Source of the DNA: Pseudodesulfovibrio profundus
Lineage (GTDB): Bacteria; Desulfobacterota; Desulfovibrionia; Desulfovibrionales; Desulfovibrionaceae
Direction of reading: 5' to 3'
DNA: 64,000 nucleotides
Assembly (NCBI RefSeq): GCF_900217235.1
Contig: NZ_LT907975.1
Coordinates: 1,587,001-1,651,000, forward strand
The notes beneath the pieces were generated by a model. The model had not been told where the DNA came from and searched no databases. It saw only the letters and a list, made by a program, of their open reading frames with translations. The translations under genes and the position numbers were made by a program. Positions 48,591 through 58,174 of this stretch are shown piece after piece (the first letter of the stretch is position 1; the number at the start of each line of letters is the position of its first letter).

Positions 48591-50468
48591 ATGGCCAAGG
48601 AACCAAAACCCATTGATGATCTGACCATCTGGGATGACGCAAAAGCGATGATAAAGAAGGCACGGGAAGAAGGTATCGAAACCGTGCACGAACGTCTGCA
48701 GATGCAGACTCCCCACTGTAAATTCTGTGAACTCGGCACCACCTGTCGCAACTGTACCATGGGCCCGTGCCGCATCTCCAAGAAGATGCCGCGTGGCGTT
48801 TGCGGTGCGGATGCCGATGTGGTGGTTGCACGCAATTTCGGGCGTTTCATCGCCGGTGGTGCAGCCGGACACTCGGACCATGGCCGCGACCTGATCGAAG
48901 TGCTCGAAGCCATCGTCGAAGGCGAGGCCAAGGACTACAAGATCACCGATGAAGCCAAGCTGATACGCATTGCCGCTGAAGTCGGCATTGAAACCGAAGG
49001 ACGCGACATCATGGCCGTGGCCGAAGACGCCATGGAATGTTTCTTCGGCGATTTCGGTTCCCGCAAATCCGAAGTCGCCTTCCTGTCCCGCGCACCCAAG
49101 GTTCGCCGCGACAAATGGGACAGCCTGAACATGACCCCCCGTGGCATTGACCGTGAAATCGCGGAGATGATGCACCGCACCCATATGGGCTGTGACAACG
49201 ACGCTCCCAACACGATGATCCACGCGGCCCGTACCGCACTGGCCGACGGTTGGGGCGGCTCCATGATCGGCACCGAACTGTCGGATGTCATCTTCGGGAC
49301 ACCCACGCCGAAAATGTCGACAGCCAACCTCGGTATCATCAAGGAAGACCAGGTCAACCTGCTCGTCCACGGCCACAATCCGGTCGTTTCCGAAATGATC
49401 CTGGCCGCAGCCCGCGATCCCGAGCTGGTGGCCCGGGCCAAGGAACTGGGCGCTGAAGGCATCAATGTCGGTGGTCTGTGCTGCACCGGAAACGAGTTGC
49501 TCATGCGCCAGGGAATCCCCATGGCCGGTAACCACCTGATGACCGAACTGGCGATCCTCACCGGTGCCGTCGAAGCCATCGTGGTCGATTACCAGTGCAT
49601 CATGCCCAGCCTGGTGACAATAGCCGGCTGTTACCACACCAAATTCATCGACACAGCCAACAAGGCACGCTTCACCGGCGGCATCCACATCGACTTCCAG
49701 CCCAAGACAGCAATGGAACAGGCCAAGGAAATCGTTTCCATGGCAGTGGAAGGCTTTGCCGAACGTGATGCCGGGCGCGTGGACATTCCGTGCGAGCCCG
49801 TTTCCATCATGACCGGCTTCTCCAACGAAGCAGTCATCGAAGCCCTTGGCGGCTCACTTGACCCGCTGGTTCAGGCCATCGCCAATGGCGACATCCGCGG
49901 TGCCGTGGGCATTGTCGGCTGCAACAACCCGAAGTTCAAACAGGACTCCATGAACGTCGGGCTGGCCAAAGAGCTGATCAAACGCGACATCCTTGTCCTG
50001 GCAACCGGCTGTGTCACCACGGCAGCAGGCAAGGCCGGACTGCTCGTTCCCGAGGCCATCGAGATGGCCGGTCCCGGGCTCAAGAAGGTCTGCGGTTCCC
50101 TCGGTATTCCACCGGTCCTGCATTACGGGTCCTGTGTTGACAACTCACGTATTCTCCAACTGTGCGGCGCTCTGGCCGACACGCTCGGAGTGGATATCTC
50201 GGACCTTCCGGTGGGCGCATCCTCCCCGGAATGGTATTCCGAAAAGGCCGCAGCCATCGGTTTGTACGCCGTGGCTTCCGGCATCTACACGCATCTCGGG
50301 CATCCGCCGAACATACTCGGTTCGGAAACCGTCACCAACCTCGCAGTCGAAGGGCTTGAAGACCTCGTCGGCGCCACCTTCTTCATCGAACCCGATCCGG
50401 TGAAAACCGCGGAAATGTTCGATGAACGCATCAAAGCCAAACGCAAAGGGTTGGGATTGAGTGAATAG
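48591..50468 (+). CDS. cooS: Carbon monoxide dehydrogenase catalytic subunit (Ni-Fe-S)
   Basis: Oxidises CO with water to CO2, two protons and two electrons. 625 residues from ATG 48591, with GGAGGT just upstream. The N-terminal cysteines are C43, C46, C52, C55, C60 and C71; the CKFC pair in place of a Cys-x7-Cys spacing is the D-cluster arrangement reported as 2Fe-2S in D. vulgaris CODH. C-cluster ligands appear in LLVHGHNPVV, GGLCCTGNELL, VDYQCIMPS, GCNNPKF, ATGCVTTAAGK and LHYGSCVDNS. It is monofunctional (no acetyl-CoA synthase nearby) and no CooF or Ech-type hydrogenase gene adjoins it. Confidence 0.97.
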   Translation: MAKEPKPIDDLTIWDDAKAMIKKAREEGIETVHERLQMQTPHCKFCELGTTCRNCTMGPCRISKKMPRGVCGADADVVVARNFGRFIAGGAAGHSDHGRDLIEVLEAIVEGEAKDYKITDEAKLIRIAAEVGIETEGRDIMAVAEDAMECFFGDFGSRKSEVAFLSRAPKVRRDKWDSLNMTPRGIDREIAEMMHRTHMGCDNDAPNTMIHAARTALADGWGGSMIGTELSDVIFGTPTPKMSTANLGIIKEDQVNLLVHGHNPVVSEMILAAARDPELVARAKELGAEGINVGGLCCTGNELLMRQGIPMAGNHLMTELAILTGAVEAIVVDYQCIMPSLVTIAGCYHTKFIDTANKARFTGGIHIDFQPKTAMEQAKEIVSMAVEGFAERDAGRVDIPCEPVSIMTGFSNEAVIEALGGSLDPLVQAIANGDIRGAVGIVGCNNPKFKQDSMNVGLAKELIKRDILVLATGCVTTAAGKAGLLVPEAIEMAGPGLKKVCGSLGIPPVLHYGSCVDNSRILQLCGALADTLGVDISDLPVGASSPEWYSEKAAAIGLYAVASGIYTHLGHPPNILGSETVTNLAVEGLEDLVGATFFIEPDPVKTAEMFDERIKAKRKGLGLSE

Positions 50469-50626
50469 GTAGCGATGCCCGGATTCGCTCCGTTTCGGTG
50501 CCACCTCCCCGAAACGGCGGCTGGGGGGACCTCCTGCGGGAGGTCCCCTACCAGTTGGCGGTATCCACAATCACCAGAGAACAAAACTCACGGACAATCA
50601 CTGCATACTGTGCTGGAGAAATGACC

Positions 50627-51409
50627 ATGAAAATAGCTTTTGCAGGCAAAGGCGGGGTCGGCAAGACGTCCCTGGCCGCATGGACTGCTGATTATCTCGC
50701 CCGACAGGGTAAAAATGTGTGGCTCATCGATGCTGACACCGCACTTTCTCTGGGGCAGGCTTCAGGTGTTGCGCCTGAGACCCTGCCGGAACCGCTCATA
50801 TGCAGGGAAGACCTTGTCCGTGATCGCATCCACGCCGGTGGATTTCTGAACCTCAATCCCGATGTGGACGACCTGCCCGACACTCTTGCCATGGATATCC
50901 CCCTCAGTGGAGAACCCGCAGACGGGGTACAACCCGGGCGAAAGCGGTTGATTGTCATGGGTGCCGTGACCAATGCGGGAGGCGGCTGTGCATGCGACGC
51001 CAATGCATTGCTCAAGGCCATGCTGGCGCATATCGTGATGGACCGGGACGAATGGGTGCTGGTTGATCTGGAAGCCGGGGTTGAACACTTGGGACGCGGC
51101 ACAGTCTCCCATGTGGACGGACTCGTCGTGGTCAGCGAACCGTCCATGCGCAGCCTGCACACAGGGGCTGAGGTGGGGCGCATGGCCTCGGACCTCGGCC
51201 TGACCAATCAGGCACTGGTCATCAACCGCTACAACGGCGGAACCCCACCCGAGCTGGACGGACTGCCGGAGTGGTCACTGACCATACCGCCCATCGAGGG
51301 ATTGCTGTCCCGGCAGATGACCGACTCCTCCGTGCTGAATCTGCCCGAACAGAACGAGCTGGACGCCACCATCGAGCGCCTTCTGACTCGATTGTCTGGC
51401 AGGCAATAG
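50627..51409 (+). CDS. cooC: CODH nickel-insertion ATPase CooC
   Basis: MinD/Fe-protein-like P-loop ATPase that delivers nickel to the C-cluster of CooS. 260 residues from ATG 50627 (GGAG upstream). Deviant Walker A GKGGVGKTS at 8-16, WLIDADTALS, the metal-binding Cys-x-Cys in GGGCACDANALL, and VDLEAGVEHLGRGT are visible. It follows cooS by about 160 bp; that gap holds GGGGACCTCC/GGAGGTCCCC (50525-50548), a hairpin without a T-run, which may adjust relative expression. Confidence 0.93.
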   Translation: MKIAFAGKGGVGKTSLAAWTADYLARQGKNVWLIDADTALSLGQASGVAPETLPEPLICREDLVRDRIHAGGFLNLNPDVDDLPDTLAMDIPLSGEPADGVQPGRKRLIVMGAVTNAGGGCACDANALLKAMLAHIVMDRDEWVLVDLEAGVEHLGRGTVSHVDGLVVVSEPSMRSLHTGAEVGRMASDLGLTNQALVINRYNGGTPPELDGLPEWSLTIPPIEGLLSRQMTDSSVLNLPEQNELDATIERLLTRLSGRQ

Positions 51410-51528
51410 TGCCAAACGCCATAAAGGGCGCCGCAAAAATCATTCAATGTTGTGAAGGGATGGGTGGTGGAAGCTGACGCGACTGGGGTCGAGGCCCGTT
51501 CATCATCGAGTCAAGTACTGCTCGTGGT

Positions 51529-54045
51529 TCAGCTCTTATCCGGCTCGTACATCTCTACCCTGTTCCGGCCGTTTTCCTTTGCCTGATACAGAGCGATATC
51601 TGCATGCTTCATCAGCATGTTGACCTCACTGCATGAAGCATCAAGAGTGGCAACGCCAAGGCTTATGGTGAATGAGATCACCGTACCGTCGCCAAGAACG
51701 ACTTCCTTGTTCTCCATGGCAACCCGCAGCTTTTCCGCCAGGAGTTCCGCTCCGCTCATGTCTGTCTCAGGAAGCCCCACAGCGAACTCTTCGCCTCCGA
51801 TCCGACCAAGGATATCAACATCACGCACCATGGTCCTGGCTGTTGAGGCTATGCTTTTGAGCACCATATCGCCTACATCGTGGCCGTATGTGTCATTGAT
51901 GTTTTTGAATTTATCCACATCAAACATGATGAAGGAAAACGGATTGCCATACCGACTGCTGCGCTGAAATTCCCGTTCGACCATTTCCATGAATCGGCGG
52001 CGGTTCAGGAGCTTGGTCATGTCGTCGGTGGTAGCCAGCAATCGGAGCTGTTCCTCCTGTTTGCGGGCCATGGTCACACCCCAATTGACACCAATCAGGT
52101 ATTCCGGGCGATTATTGCTATCGGCCTGCACCAGCGCTGCCGCCTTAATGTGTCGGACTTCCTTGTTGGGCCAGACTACACGGAACTCCCAATCCCAGAG
52201 AGCCTGCGTCAGTATCGCATGCTGCAACGACCCCTCGGCCTGCTCCAGGTCTTCGGAATGCACCCGACTGCGCCATGCCTCGTACAACCCGCTGAATTCT
52301 CCGGGCTGCACTCCGTACAGGCGAAACATCTGCGAATCCCAATGGAGTGCATTGGTCTGTACATTCAACTCCCAGACTCCAATGCCACCTGCTTTTGAAG
52401 CCAGCGTCAGGCGATCCGCGTACTTCTTCAGCTCCGACTCTATCTTTTTCCGATCGGAAATATCGCGCAGGCTGCCCACTGCCATGTACGAATTACCAAG
52501 CTTGAAAGCACTGACAGAGCGTTCAACCGGAAATTCTTCACCATTTCTACGAACAGCGGTCATCTCCTGCACCGTCCCGATAATGGGCCCTGTGCCATCT
52601 CCCCCGAATCGCTCAAGCCCCTCAAAAGCCTGTTTCTGGTACCGCTTCGGACTGATCAGCTTGTGCATCTTCTGACCAATGGCTTCGTCCCTGCTCCAGC
52701 CGAACATCTGCTCGGCCGCGGGGCTCCAAAAACTGATAACATCACTTGAGTCGACCACGATAAGGGCATCGTAAGACGCTTCGGCCATGGCTCGCATTCG
52801 CTCTTCACTTGCCTGCAGCGCTTCCTCGGCCCGCTTCCGCTCCGTGATATCCTGAACCGTTCCCATGGAGATATGCGGAAGAGATCCGCCAGGTTTGCAG
52901 GTTGTTTCGCCCCTGTCCTGAATATGCCGTATCTCGCCATCCGGCCGCATGATCCTATGATCCATTGAATAGCCGCAGCAGCCCTCCACAGATGGTTGAA
53001 AGGCCTCAAGAAACTTCGCCCTGTCTTCGGGAAGAACCATACTCAGAAAGCCTTCAAAAGAGGGAGTGAAGGTCTCCTTGGAAACACCGAAAATCCGATA
53101 CGTTTCTTCCGACCACCAGACGGCTCCTGTGGTGTGATCAAAACGCCAACTACCGAGGTGTGCGATGGCCTGAGCCTGATTAAGGCTGTCTTGTGTTTGA
53201 CGGATAATCGCGTTGTGCCTGCTGTTACGGTATGCCCCCAAAGACATGCCGAGGGCCAGTATCACTATGGCAGCATGCACGTACAACGAATATTCCGAGG
53301 AGGATGACCATCCCCCTTTAGGGGTAGCTACTATGATCCATGACCCGGCAGGGATATTAACGATCATCCGCACAGAGGTATCGCCGTCAAACAATACCGG
53401 GTCACCGTAAAAGATATCTCCTTCCCATCCTTTACCGTCCTTGCCCCGAATCCCGATATTCAAATCTGTGGAATCAAGCCCGACAGCCTGAAGGAGTTTA
53501 TCCATATCGATAACGGATGAAACTATACCCCAGAAATCCTTTTCGCCATTACGATCCACAAACACCGGCGCCCGTCCAATGAGCCCCAGCCCTCCCTGGA
53601 CCAGATTGACTGGACCGGCAACAACCATTTCGCCAGACTCCTTGGCTGCAAACGCCTGTTCCCACTGGCCTTTCAGTTTGCGATAATTCAATCCCAATAT
53701 CTGCCTGTTGCCTTCCAGAGGATATACGAATTTCATGACGAAATCCGGAGCAGCGGTCATGTTCCTCAGGATGGAGCTTTCACTCAGCGCCTCTTTCGAG
53801 TACCGACTGAAAAGCTCCTGCCCAATATCGGGAACCATGCTGACGAAATTCGCCGTTCCTTCAATGATCAGCAGGTTGGATGTAACTTCCTTTTCTATCT
53901 TCGCCCGAAGGGTCGACAGCTCCTGGGTTACATCAACTATCTGTGTTTTTTTATGATTTTGAACAAGCTGATACTGTATCACACTGTCCAGCAGCGTAAA
54001 TGAGATGATGATGAATAGTATCTTGAGTAGAATTTGTTTGTTCAT
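51529..54045 (-). CDS. Membrane-bound diguanylate cyclase with CHASE-like and PAS domains
   Basis: 838 residues. Two membrane helices (about 7-27 and 255-275) bracket a periplasmic sensor with CHASE-like features. Three PAS/PAC units follow at about 285-410, 415-540 and 548-670 (each ending in an ITERKRAEEAL- or ISDRKKIESEL-type PAC helix). The GGDEF domain begins TTDDMTKLLNRRRF, has the active-site GGEEF near residue 750, and keeps the inhibitory RxxD (RDVD) five residues ahead. So it should make cyclic di-GMP and be product-inhibited. The signal sensed is unknown. Confidence 0.93.
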   Translation of the reverse strand: MNKQILLKILFIIISFTLLDSVIQYQLVQNHKKTQIVDVTQELSTLRAKIEKEVTSNLLIIEGTANFVSMVPDIGQELFSRYSKEALSESSILRNMTAAPDFVMKFVYPLEGNRQILGLNYRKLKGQWEQAFAAKESGEMVVAGPVNLVQGGLGLIGRAPVFVDRNGEKDFWGIVSSVIDMDKLLQAVGLDSTDLNIGIRGKDGKGWEGDIFYGDPVLFDGDTSVRMIVNIPAGSWIIVATPKGGWSSSSEYSLYVHAAIVILALGMSLGAYRNSRHNAIIRQTQDSLNQAQAIAHLGSWRFDHTTGAVWWSEETYRIFGVSKETFTPSFEGFLSMVLPEDRAKFLEAFQPSVEGCCGYSMDHRIMRPDGEIRHIQDRGETTCKPGGSLPHISMGTVQDITERKRAEEALQASEERMRAMAEASYDALIVVDSSDVISFWSPAAEQMFGWSRDEAIGQKMHKLISPKRYQKQAFEGLERFGGDGTGPIIGTVQEMTAVRRNGEEFPVERSVSAFKLGNSYMAVGSLRDISDRKKIESELKKYADRLTLASKAGGIGVWELNVQTNALHWDSQMFRLYGVQPGEFSGLYEAWRSRVHSEDLEQAEGSLQHAILTQALWDWEFRVVWPNKEVRHIKAAALVQADSNNRPEYLIGVNWGVTMARKQEEQLRLLATTDDMTKLLNRRRFMEMVEREFQRSSRYGNPFSFIMFDVDKFKNINDTYGHDVGDMVLKSIASTARTMVRDVDILGRIGGEEFAVGLPETDMSGAELLAEKLRVAMENKEVVLGDGTVISFTISLGVATLDASCSEVNMLMKHADIALYQAKENGRNRVEMYEPDKS

Positions 54046-54359
54046 AATTACAAAGCAATGTTGATTTCTTTATTTCAACACCTTGTCAAACCACCGACCT
54101 TACGAGCTATACTGCACCAGATTATCAAAATTTATCTATTAGAAATGTGACAAACAGGGTTCATGACACCATTGCATCTGCATCTAAAAAGGGAAAATTG
54201 TCTTCATTGAAGAAGCGAATCTGGACCGTATGGCCAGCTTGAGCCGCATCGTGCCGTTTACTGAAAGGATGGGTTTCCATTACGGCAGGTAGAGAGGCAG
54301 GGCAGAGCCAATTGCCAAAGAACAGCCATCCACAGCCAACCCTGCGAGCCCTGGCGATA
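54046..54359. other. Gene-free interval upstream of the diguanylate cyclase
   Basis: No supported gene. It contains a minus-strand TTGACA (complement near 54086-54091) that may be the -35 of the cyclase promoter. The short frame across 54161-54424 has no Shine-Dalgarno and overlaps the next gene, so I do not accept it. Confidence 0.4.
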
Positions 54360-54908
54360 TTAGCGGGTCTCTGCCAGATACCCGAGTTCCCGGGACAAAT
54401 CGTTGGTATCAACTGACTGATCATGCAACAGGTGGCCGAGTCGCATCATCTGCCCGACCGGGAATTCCTTGGCCCAACGATCATAGTAGCCGGAAAACCC
54501 ATACATCCAGAGCATCTCGGATGCCTGCGTGAATAATTGGCGCGACAGGTCTTCCCAGGCCACCACAGACTGGATTTTCCAAACAGGGTGCTCGACCCCG
54601 CCGACTTCTCGTTTACCCTTGAATTCAACGGCTATATCCAGCATCCCGTCAGGCTTTGGGGTCACGGTCCAGTAGTAGAGCCACCCCTCGCCACCCCACT
54701 CAAACTCGATATGCCGGTAGTCCTCCTGCATGTCCGTGGGTGCGTCCAGAGTGTGCACATCGCACAGGCACAGGAATAAATCCTTAAGCGGTTCGGAAAA
54801 GGTGCTGTTCACGCTGAGATCGTAATGAGAGCCATTGTGGACAATGCGGCATTCCAACCATCCCGCCTTGACCTCGGTCAGAAAGATATCGAATTGATCT
54901 ACGGACAT
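54360..54908 (-). CDS. Hypothetical protein
   Basis: 182 residues, acidic, with many aromatic residues (FEWGGEGWLYYWTV, EMLWMYGFSGYYDRW). No signal peptide or membrane helix and no family I recognise. Length, ATG at 54908 and good coding character support a real gene. Its neighbours are two signalling proteins transcribed in the same direction, but spacing does not prove an operon. Confidence 0.65.
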   Translation of the reverse strand: MSVDQFDIFLTEVKAGWLECRIVHNGSHYDLSVNSTFSEPLKDLFLCLCDVHTLDAPTDMQEDYRHIEFEWGGEGWLYYWTVTPKPDGMLDIAVEFKGKREVGGVEHPVWKIQSVVAWEDLSRQLFTQASEMLWMYGFSGYYDRWAKEFPVGQMMRLGHLLHDQSVDTNDLSRELGYLAETR

Positions 54909-55011
54909 AGGTACCCCTTTTTTACCGTTGACGGAGTGTACACGAAGACGCCAACGGAAGCAAAAGAAGTTAGCATTATCAATACGGGTTTGCGCAATAC
55001 CCGACAGAGGA

Positions 55012-57036
55012 TCAGCAGGGGGGTAACGAGGCCTTCACTTCGATCTTGAACTGGGACCCTTTGCCGAGCCGTGATTCAACGGTCAGACTGCCGCCCATGG
55101 CCCGGACAAATTCCGATACTATGGCCAATCCGATCCCTGTCCCACCATGACGTCTGTTACGTGAGCCATCGCCCTGACGGAAGGGCTCGAAGATATGTTC
55201 CATCTGCTCCTGACTCATGCCGATGCCCGTATCGCTCACAGTGATATGGATACTGCCCTGGCTGTCGCCTTCCTGTTCCCACACCGCCTCGACCAATACT
55301 CGGCCCTCGTCTGTGAACTTAACGCCGTTACTGATGACATGGAAAAGAATCTGACGAAGCCGCCGGACGTCGGCGCACAGAAGAGGGGGAACGTCTTCGG
55401 CAATGGCATACTGCAGGTCCACTCCCTTTGCCGCACCTTCCAGCGCATACGGCGTGATCAACAGCTTGATCACTTCCCGCAGATTGAACTCCTGCACATC
55501 CAGGGCAATGGCCCGCGCCTCGACCACGGTAAAATCGAGGATATCATTGAGCAGGGCCAGAAGTGAATTGGCTGCTCCGGTGGCGTGTTCCACCATCTCC
55601 ACCAGTTCATCACTCAGGTCCTCTTCGCTGAAAAGCTGCAGCATGCCAAGCAGGACATTGAGCGGAGTGCGAATCTCATGGCTTATGTTGGCGATAAAAT
55701 CGGATTTGGCCCGGCTGGCGTCCTCTGCGGCTTCTTTGGCCTCTATCAGGACGGTAACATCCATGATTGCCTGCACCTCGAAGCGCCCACCGGGATGGTG
55801 TGTCGTTCTGATGACCTGACGCACTCCGGACTTGGTCTGCACTTCGCACCGCTCACCATGATTCTTTTCCGGCAGTTCGCCCTCATCCACAATCACCTTC
55901 AGGTACTTTTCGATAGGGCTGTTCAATGCCTGTCGCCCAAACATCGCAGCAGCCACAGGATTGAGCGATCGGATAATGCCACCGTTTTCCGTTGGCTCCA
56001 CCTTGAGTAGCGGGATGGGTGAATTGTCGATCAGCATCTTGAGTTCAAGCTCGGTTCGCTTGCGCCGTGTGACGTCCTCAAGGATCAGGATGCCGCCGGA
56101 AAATGTGCCTTCCTTTACCAGAGGAGACAAACGGACATTATACCAGCCGCCCTTTTTATCGCCGTAAGCAGGAACATGCACATCCTCCATATGGACCGGC
56201 TTGCCGTCCATGACCGTGCGCAGCTTTTTTGAAGTGCCGGAATAAATGACAGGAGGCAGGTCGAAAACCTTCTTGCCAAGGAAATATTCATGGGTGGTCC
56301 CGCGATCCACCATCCGCATATGCCAGTCGTTGACAAAAGTAATGGTACCTTCGTGATCAAAGGTGAGGATGGAAACAGGGGCGGCCAGAGCCAGGGCCAT
56401 ATACCGCTCGTTGGATTCCCGTATCAACTTCTGGGTCATTTCGTGACGGGAGTTATCCATCACGATGATAAGTGAATTGACATGGTTCCCCCCCGAATCA
56501 TGCAACGGATAGCATGAATGCATGGCCGGGAATTCTTCCCCGCTTTTTCGGATCATACGCGTACGGATACTGGAATGATCTTCCAGGGCGCACACATTGG
56601 CAACCTCTACCGGGTACAGACGGTCTATGGAATGGCCCAGTATCTCGGAACGCTCGTACCCGAAGATTTCTTCGGCTCCACGGCTGAATTCGAGGATGGG
56701 ATTGCCTTCCTCATTGCCCACGATAACCAGAGCCAGCCCCTTTGCCGCGTGCAGGATGGCATCAAGCCGGTTGCCGGTTTCGTTCAGTGTCCGGCTGGTT
56801 TGGGACATGTCTTCCAGAAGGTTGGCAAGGGTGGATTGCAGGCTCCGCTCCCGCTTTTCCAATTGATCATGATACTGAACAAGATCATTCATAACAGCCG
56901 AAACAGCAGCATGCTCATCGCCAAAAATGGCGGCAAGGGAATCCAGACGCTTGCGGAGATCAACCCGGAGCGCATGCAGAGATCGAGTCTCACTGTCAGC
57001 CGAAACTTGTTCACTCATAGCAACCTCGTTTTCCAT
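55012..57036 (-). CDS. PAS-domain sensor histidine kinase (cytoplasmic)
   Basis: 674 residues with no membrane helix. N-terminal helical part, then PAS units at roughly 85-200, 205-330 and 335-430 (EEIFGYERSEILGHSID, VNDWHMRMVDRGTT and others). The HisKA box ISHEIRTPLNVLLGM carries the phosphorylated His near 452; the ATPase domain shows RQILFHVISNGVKFT (N box near 565), DTGIGMSQEQMEHIFEPF and GGTGIGLAIVSEFVRAMGG (G boxes near 634). No receiver domain or partner regulator is adjacent. The stimulus is unknown. Confidence 0.92.
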   Translation of the reverse strand: MENEVAMSEQVSADSETRSLHALRVDLRKRLDSLAAIFGDEHAAVSAVMNDLVQYHDQLEKRERSLQSTLANLLEDMSQTSRTLNETGNRLDAILHAAKGLALVIVGNEEGNPILEFSRGAEEIFGYERSEILGHSIDRLYPVEVANVCALEDHSSIRTRMIRKSGEEFPAMHSCYPLHDSGGNHVNSLIIVMDNSRHEMTQKLIRESNERYMALALAAPVSILTFDHEGTITFVNDWHMRMVDRGTTHEYFLGKKVFDLPPVIYSGTSKKLRTVMDGKPVHMEDVHVPAYGDKKGGWYNVRLSPLVKEGTFSGGILILEDVTRRKRTELELKMLIDNSPIPLLKVEPTENGGIIRSLNPVAAAMFGRQALNSPIEKYLKVIVDEGELPEKNHGERCEVQTKSGVRQVIRTTHHPGGRFEVQAIMDVTVLIEAKEAAEDASRAKSDFIANISHEIRTPLNVLLGMLQLFSEEDLSDELVEMVEHATGAANSLLALLNDILDFTVVEARAIALDVQEFNLREVIKLLITPYALEGAAKGVDLQYAIAEDVPPLLCADVRRLRQILFHVISNGVKFTDEGRVLVEAVWEQEGDSQGSIHITVSDTGIGMSQEQMEHIFEPFRQGDGSRNRRHGGTGIGLAIVSEFVRAMGGSLTVESRLGKGSQFKIEVKASLPPC

Positions 57037-57097
57037 AGGATATTGAAACTAGCCCAAGTGCATAGAGTAAACCAAGTATTTTTCGAAATAGTAATGG

Positions 57098-57475
57098 CTA
57101 TACTGCTTCTGCCGATGTCTGCTGCTCGGTATGCCACTTCTCAAACTGCTTACCCCATTCACAGAGTGAGCCCATGATCGGCATGACGCTCTTGCCCAAA
57201 TCAGTCAATGAATACTCGACCTTGGGAGGAACCTGGGGGTATACTTCCCGATGTACCAGCCCGTCGGTTTCCAGCTCTCGCAGCTGCTGTGTCAGCATTT
57301 TTTGCGTAATGTTCGGGATGGCCCGTTTGATCTCGCTGAACCGCAGCACCCCTTCCTGGCCCAGCTTGTACAAAATGATCGGCTTCCACTTGCCGCCGAT
57401 GACCTGCAACGTCAGCTCCATGCTGCAATAATATTTCTTGTCGCCACAAATTTTCAACTGACACTCATTGCCCAT
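57098..57475 (-). CDS. HxlR-family transcriptional regulator
   Basis: 125 residues from ATG 57475, preceded by GAGGTGGAGA; the longer frame to 57505 lacks a ribosome site. Family core is [16 protein letters not shown], then [20 protein letters not shown] and [19 protein letters not shown]. Cysteines at about positions 5, 10 and 17 near the recognition start could serve redox or metal sensing. It is divergent from a nitroreductase-flavoprotein pair, the usual arrangement for thiol- or quinone-responsive HxlR proteins. Confidence 0.88.
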   Translation of the reverse strand: MGNECQLKICGDKKYYCSMELTLQVIGGKWKPIILYKLGQEGVLRFSEIKRAIPNITQKMLTQQLRELETDGLVHREVYPQVPPKVEYSLTDLGKSVMPIMGSLCEWGKQFEKWHTEQQTSAEAV

Positions 57476-57554
57476 TCTCCACCTCTTTATGGTATGCTGG
57501 CACAACCTGAATCCATGTTATGGTGCCGGACAGGCTGCCTATGGTTTCTTTTTG

Positions 57555-57596
57555 GTAACTATAGCACTTTAACGTGCGTACTTGACCTTTTGTTAC
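57555..57596. promoter_or_regulatory. Operator candidate in the HxlR-nitroreductase intergenic region
   Basis: GTAAC (57555-57559) and GTTAC (57592-57596) form distant half-sites around GCAC-TTTAAC-GTGC (57564-57577), in the divergent promoter. HxlR-type repressors often bind such sites. The match is structural, not to a defined consensus. Confidence 0.4.
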
Positions 57597-57655
57597 TGTT
57601 AGCAGAAAACATTCTCACGGTAAACAACTGCAAACCGACACCAAGGAGGCTGAAA

Positions 57656-58165
57656 TTGGAACTAATGCAAGCCATACATACTCGACGGAGCATTCGGAAA
57701 TATACGGATGAACCGGTTCCAGACGAGATGATAAAAGAGATTCTCGATGCGGCAATGATGGCGCCCAGCGCCGGAAACGCGCAGCCCTGGCAGTTTGTGG
57801 TCGTGACCGAACGGGAACGGCTGGATGCCATGGCTGACCTTCATCCGTATCTCAAGATGGTCACGAAGGCACAGGTCGGCATCATTGTTTGCGGCGACCT
57901 GAGCAAAGAAAAATTTGCGGGCTACTGGGTGCAGGACTGCTCTGCCGCCATGCAGAACCTGCTGCTCGCAGCCCACGGCAAGGGACTTGGAGCCGTCTGG
58001 ACCGGGATTACACCCATGGAAGATCGCATGAGCGCGTTCAAAACCATGTTCAACATGCCGGAACACATCATCCCGCTGGGATTTGTGCCCATGGGGTGGC
58101 CCGCGCAGGAAGTCAAATCCACAAGCCGCTTTGATGAAAGCAGAATCCACTACAACACCTTTTAG
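57656..58165 (+). CDS. Nitroreductase-family flavoprotein
   Basis: 169 residues. The TTG at 57656 is taken as start because AAGGAGG lies seven bases upstream, giving MELMQAIHTRRSIRKYTDEP, the classic N-terminus of the family. FMN-binding features are RRSIRKY, MMAPSAGNAQPWQ and the C-terminal GLGAVWTGI. The second half is compact, as in small sulfate-reducer enzymes that reduce quinones, nitro groups or thiol disulfides. It precedes the flavoprotein gene by 9 bp. Confidence 0.9.
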   Translation: MELMQAIHTRRSIRKYTDEPVPDEMIKEILDAAMMAPSAGNAQPWQFVVVTERERLDAMADLHPYLKMVTKAQVGIIVCGDLSKEKFAGYWVQDCSAAMQNLLLAAHGKGLGAVWTGITPMEDRMSAFKTMFNMPEHIIPLGFVPMGWPAQEVKSTSRFDESRIHYNTF

Positions 58166-58174
58166 GGGGACAAC

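Noticed and set aside
50525-50548. Terminator between cooS and cooC
   Set aside because: The hairpin is strong but has no T-run, so it is more likely a stability or attenuation element.
54161-54424. Short minus-strand frame of 87 codons
   Set aside because: No Shine-Dalgarno, overlaps the end of the 182-residue gene, and has no family resemblance.
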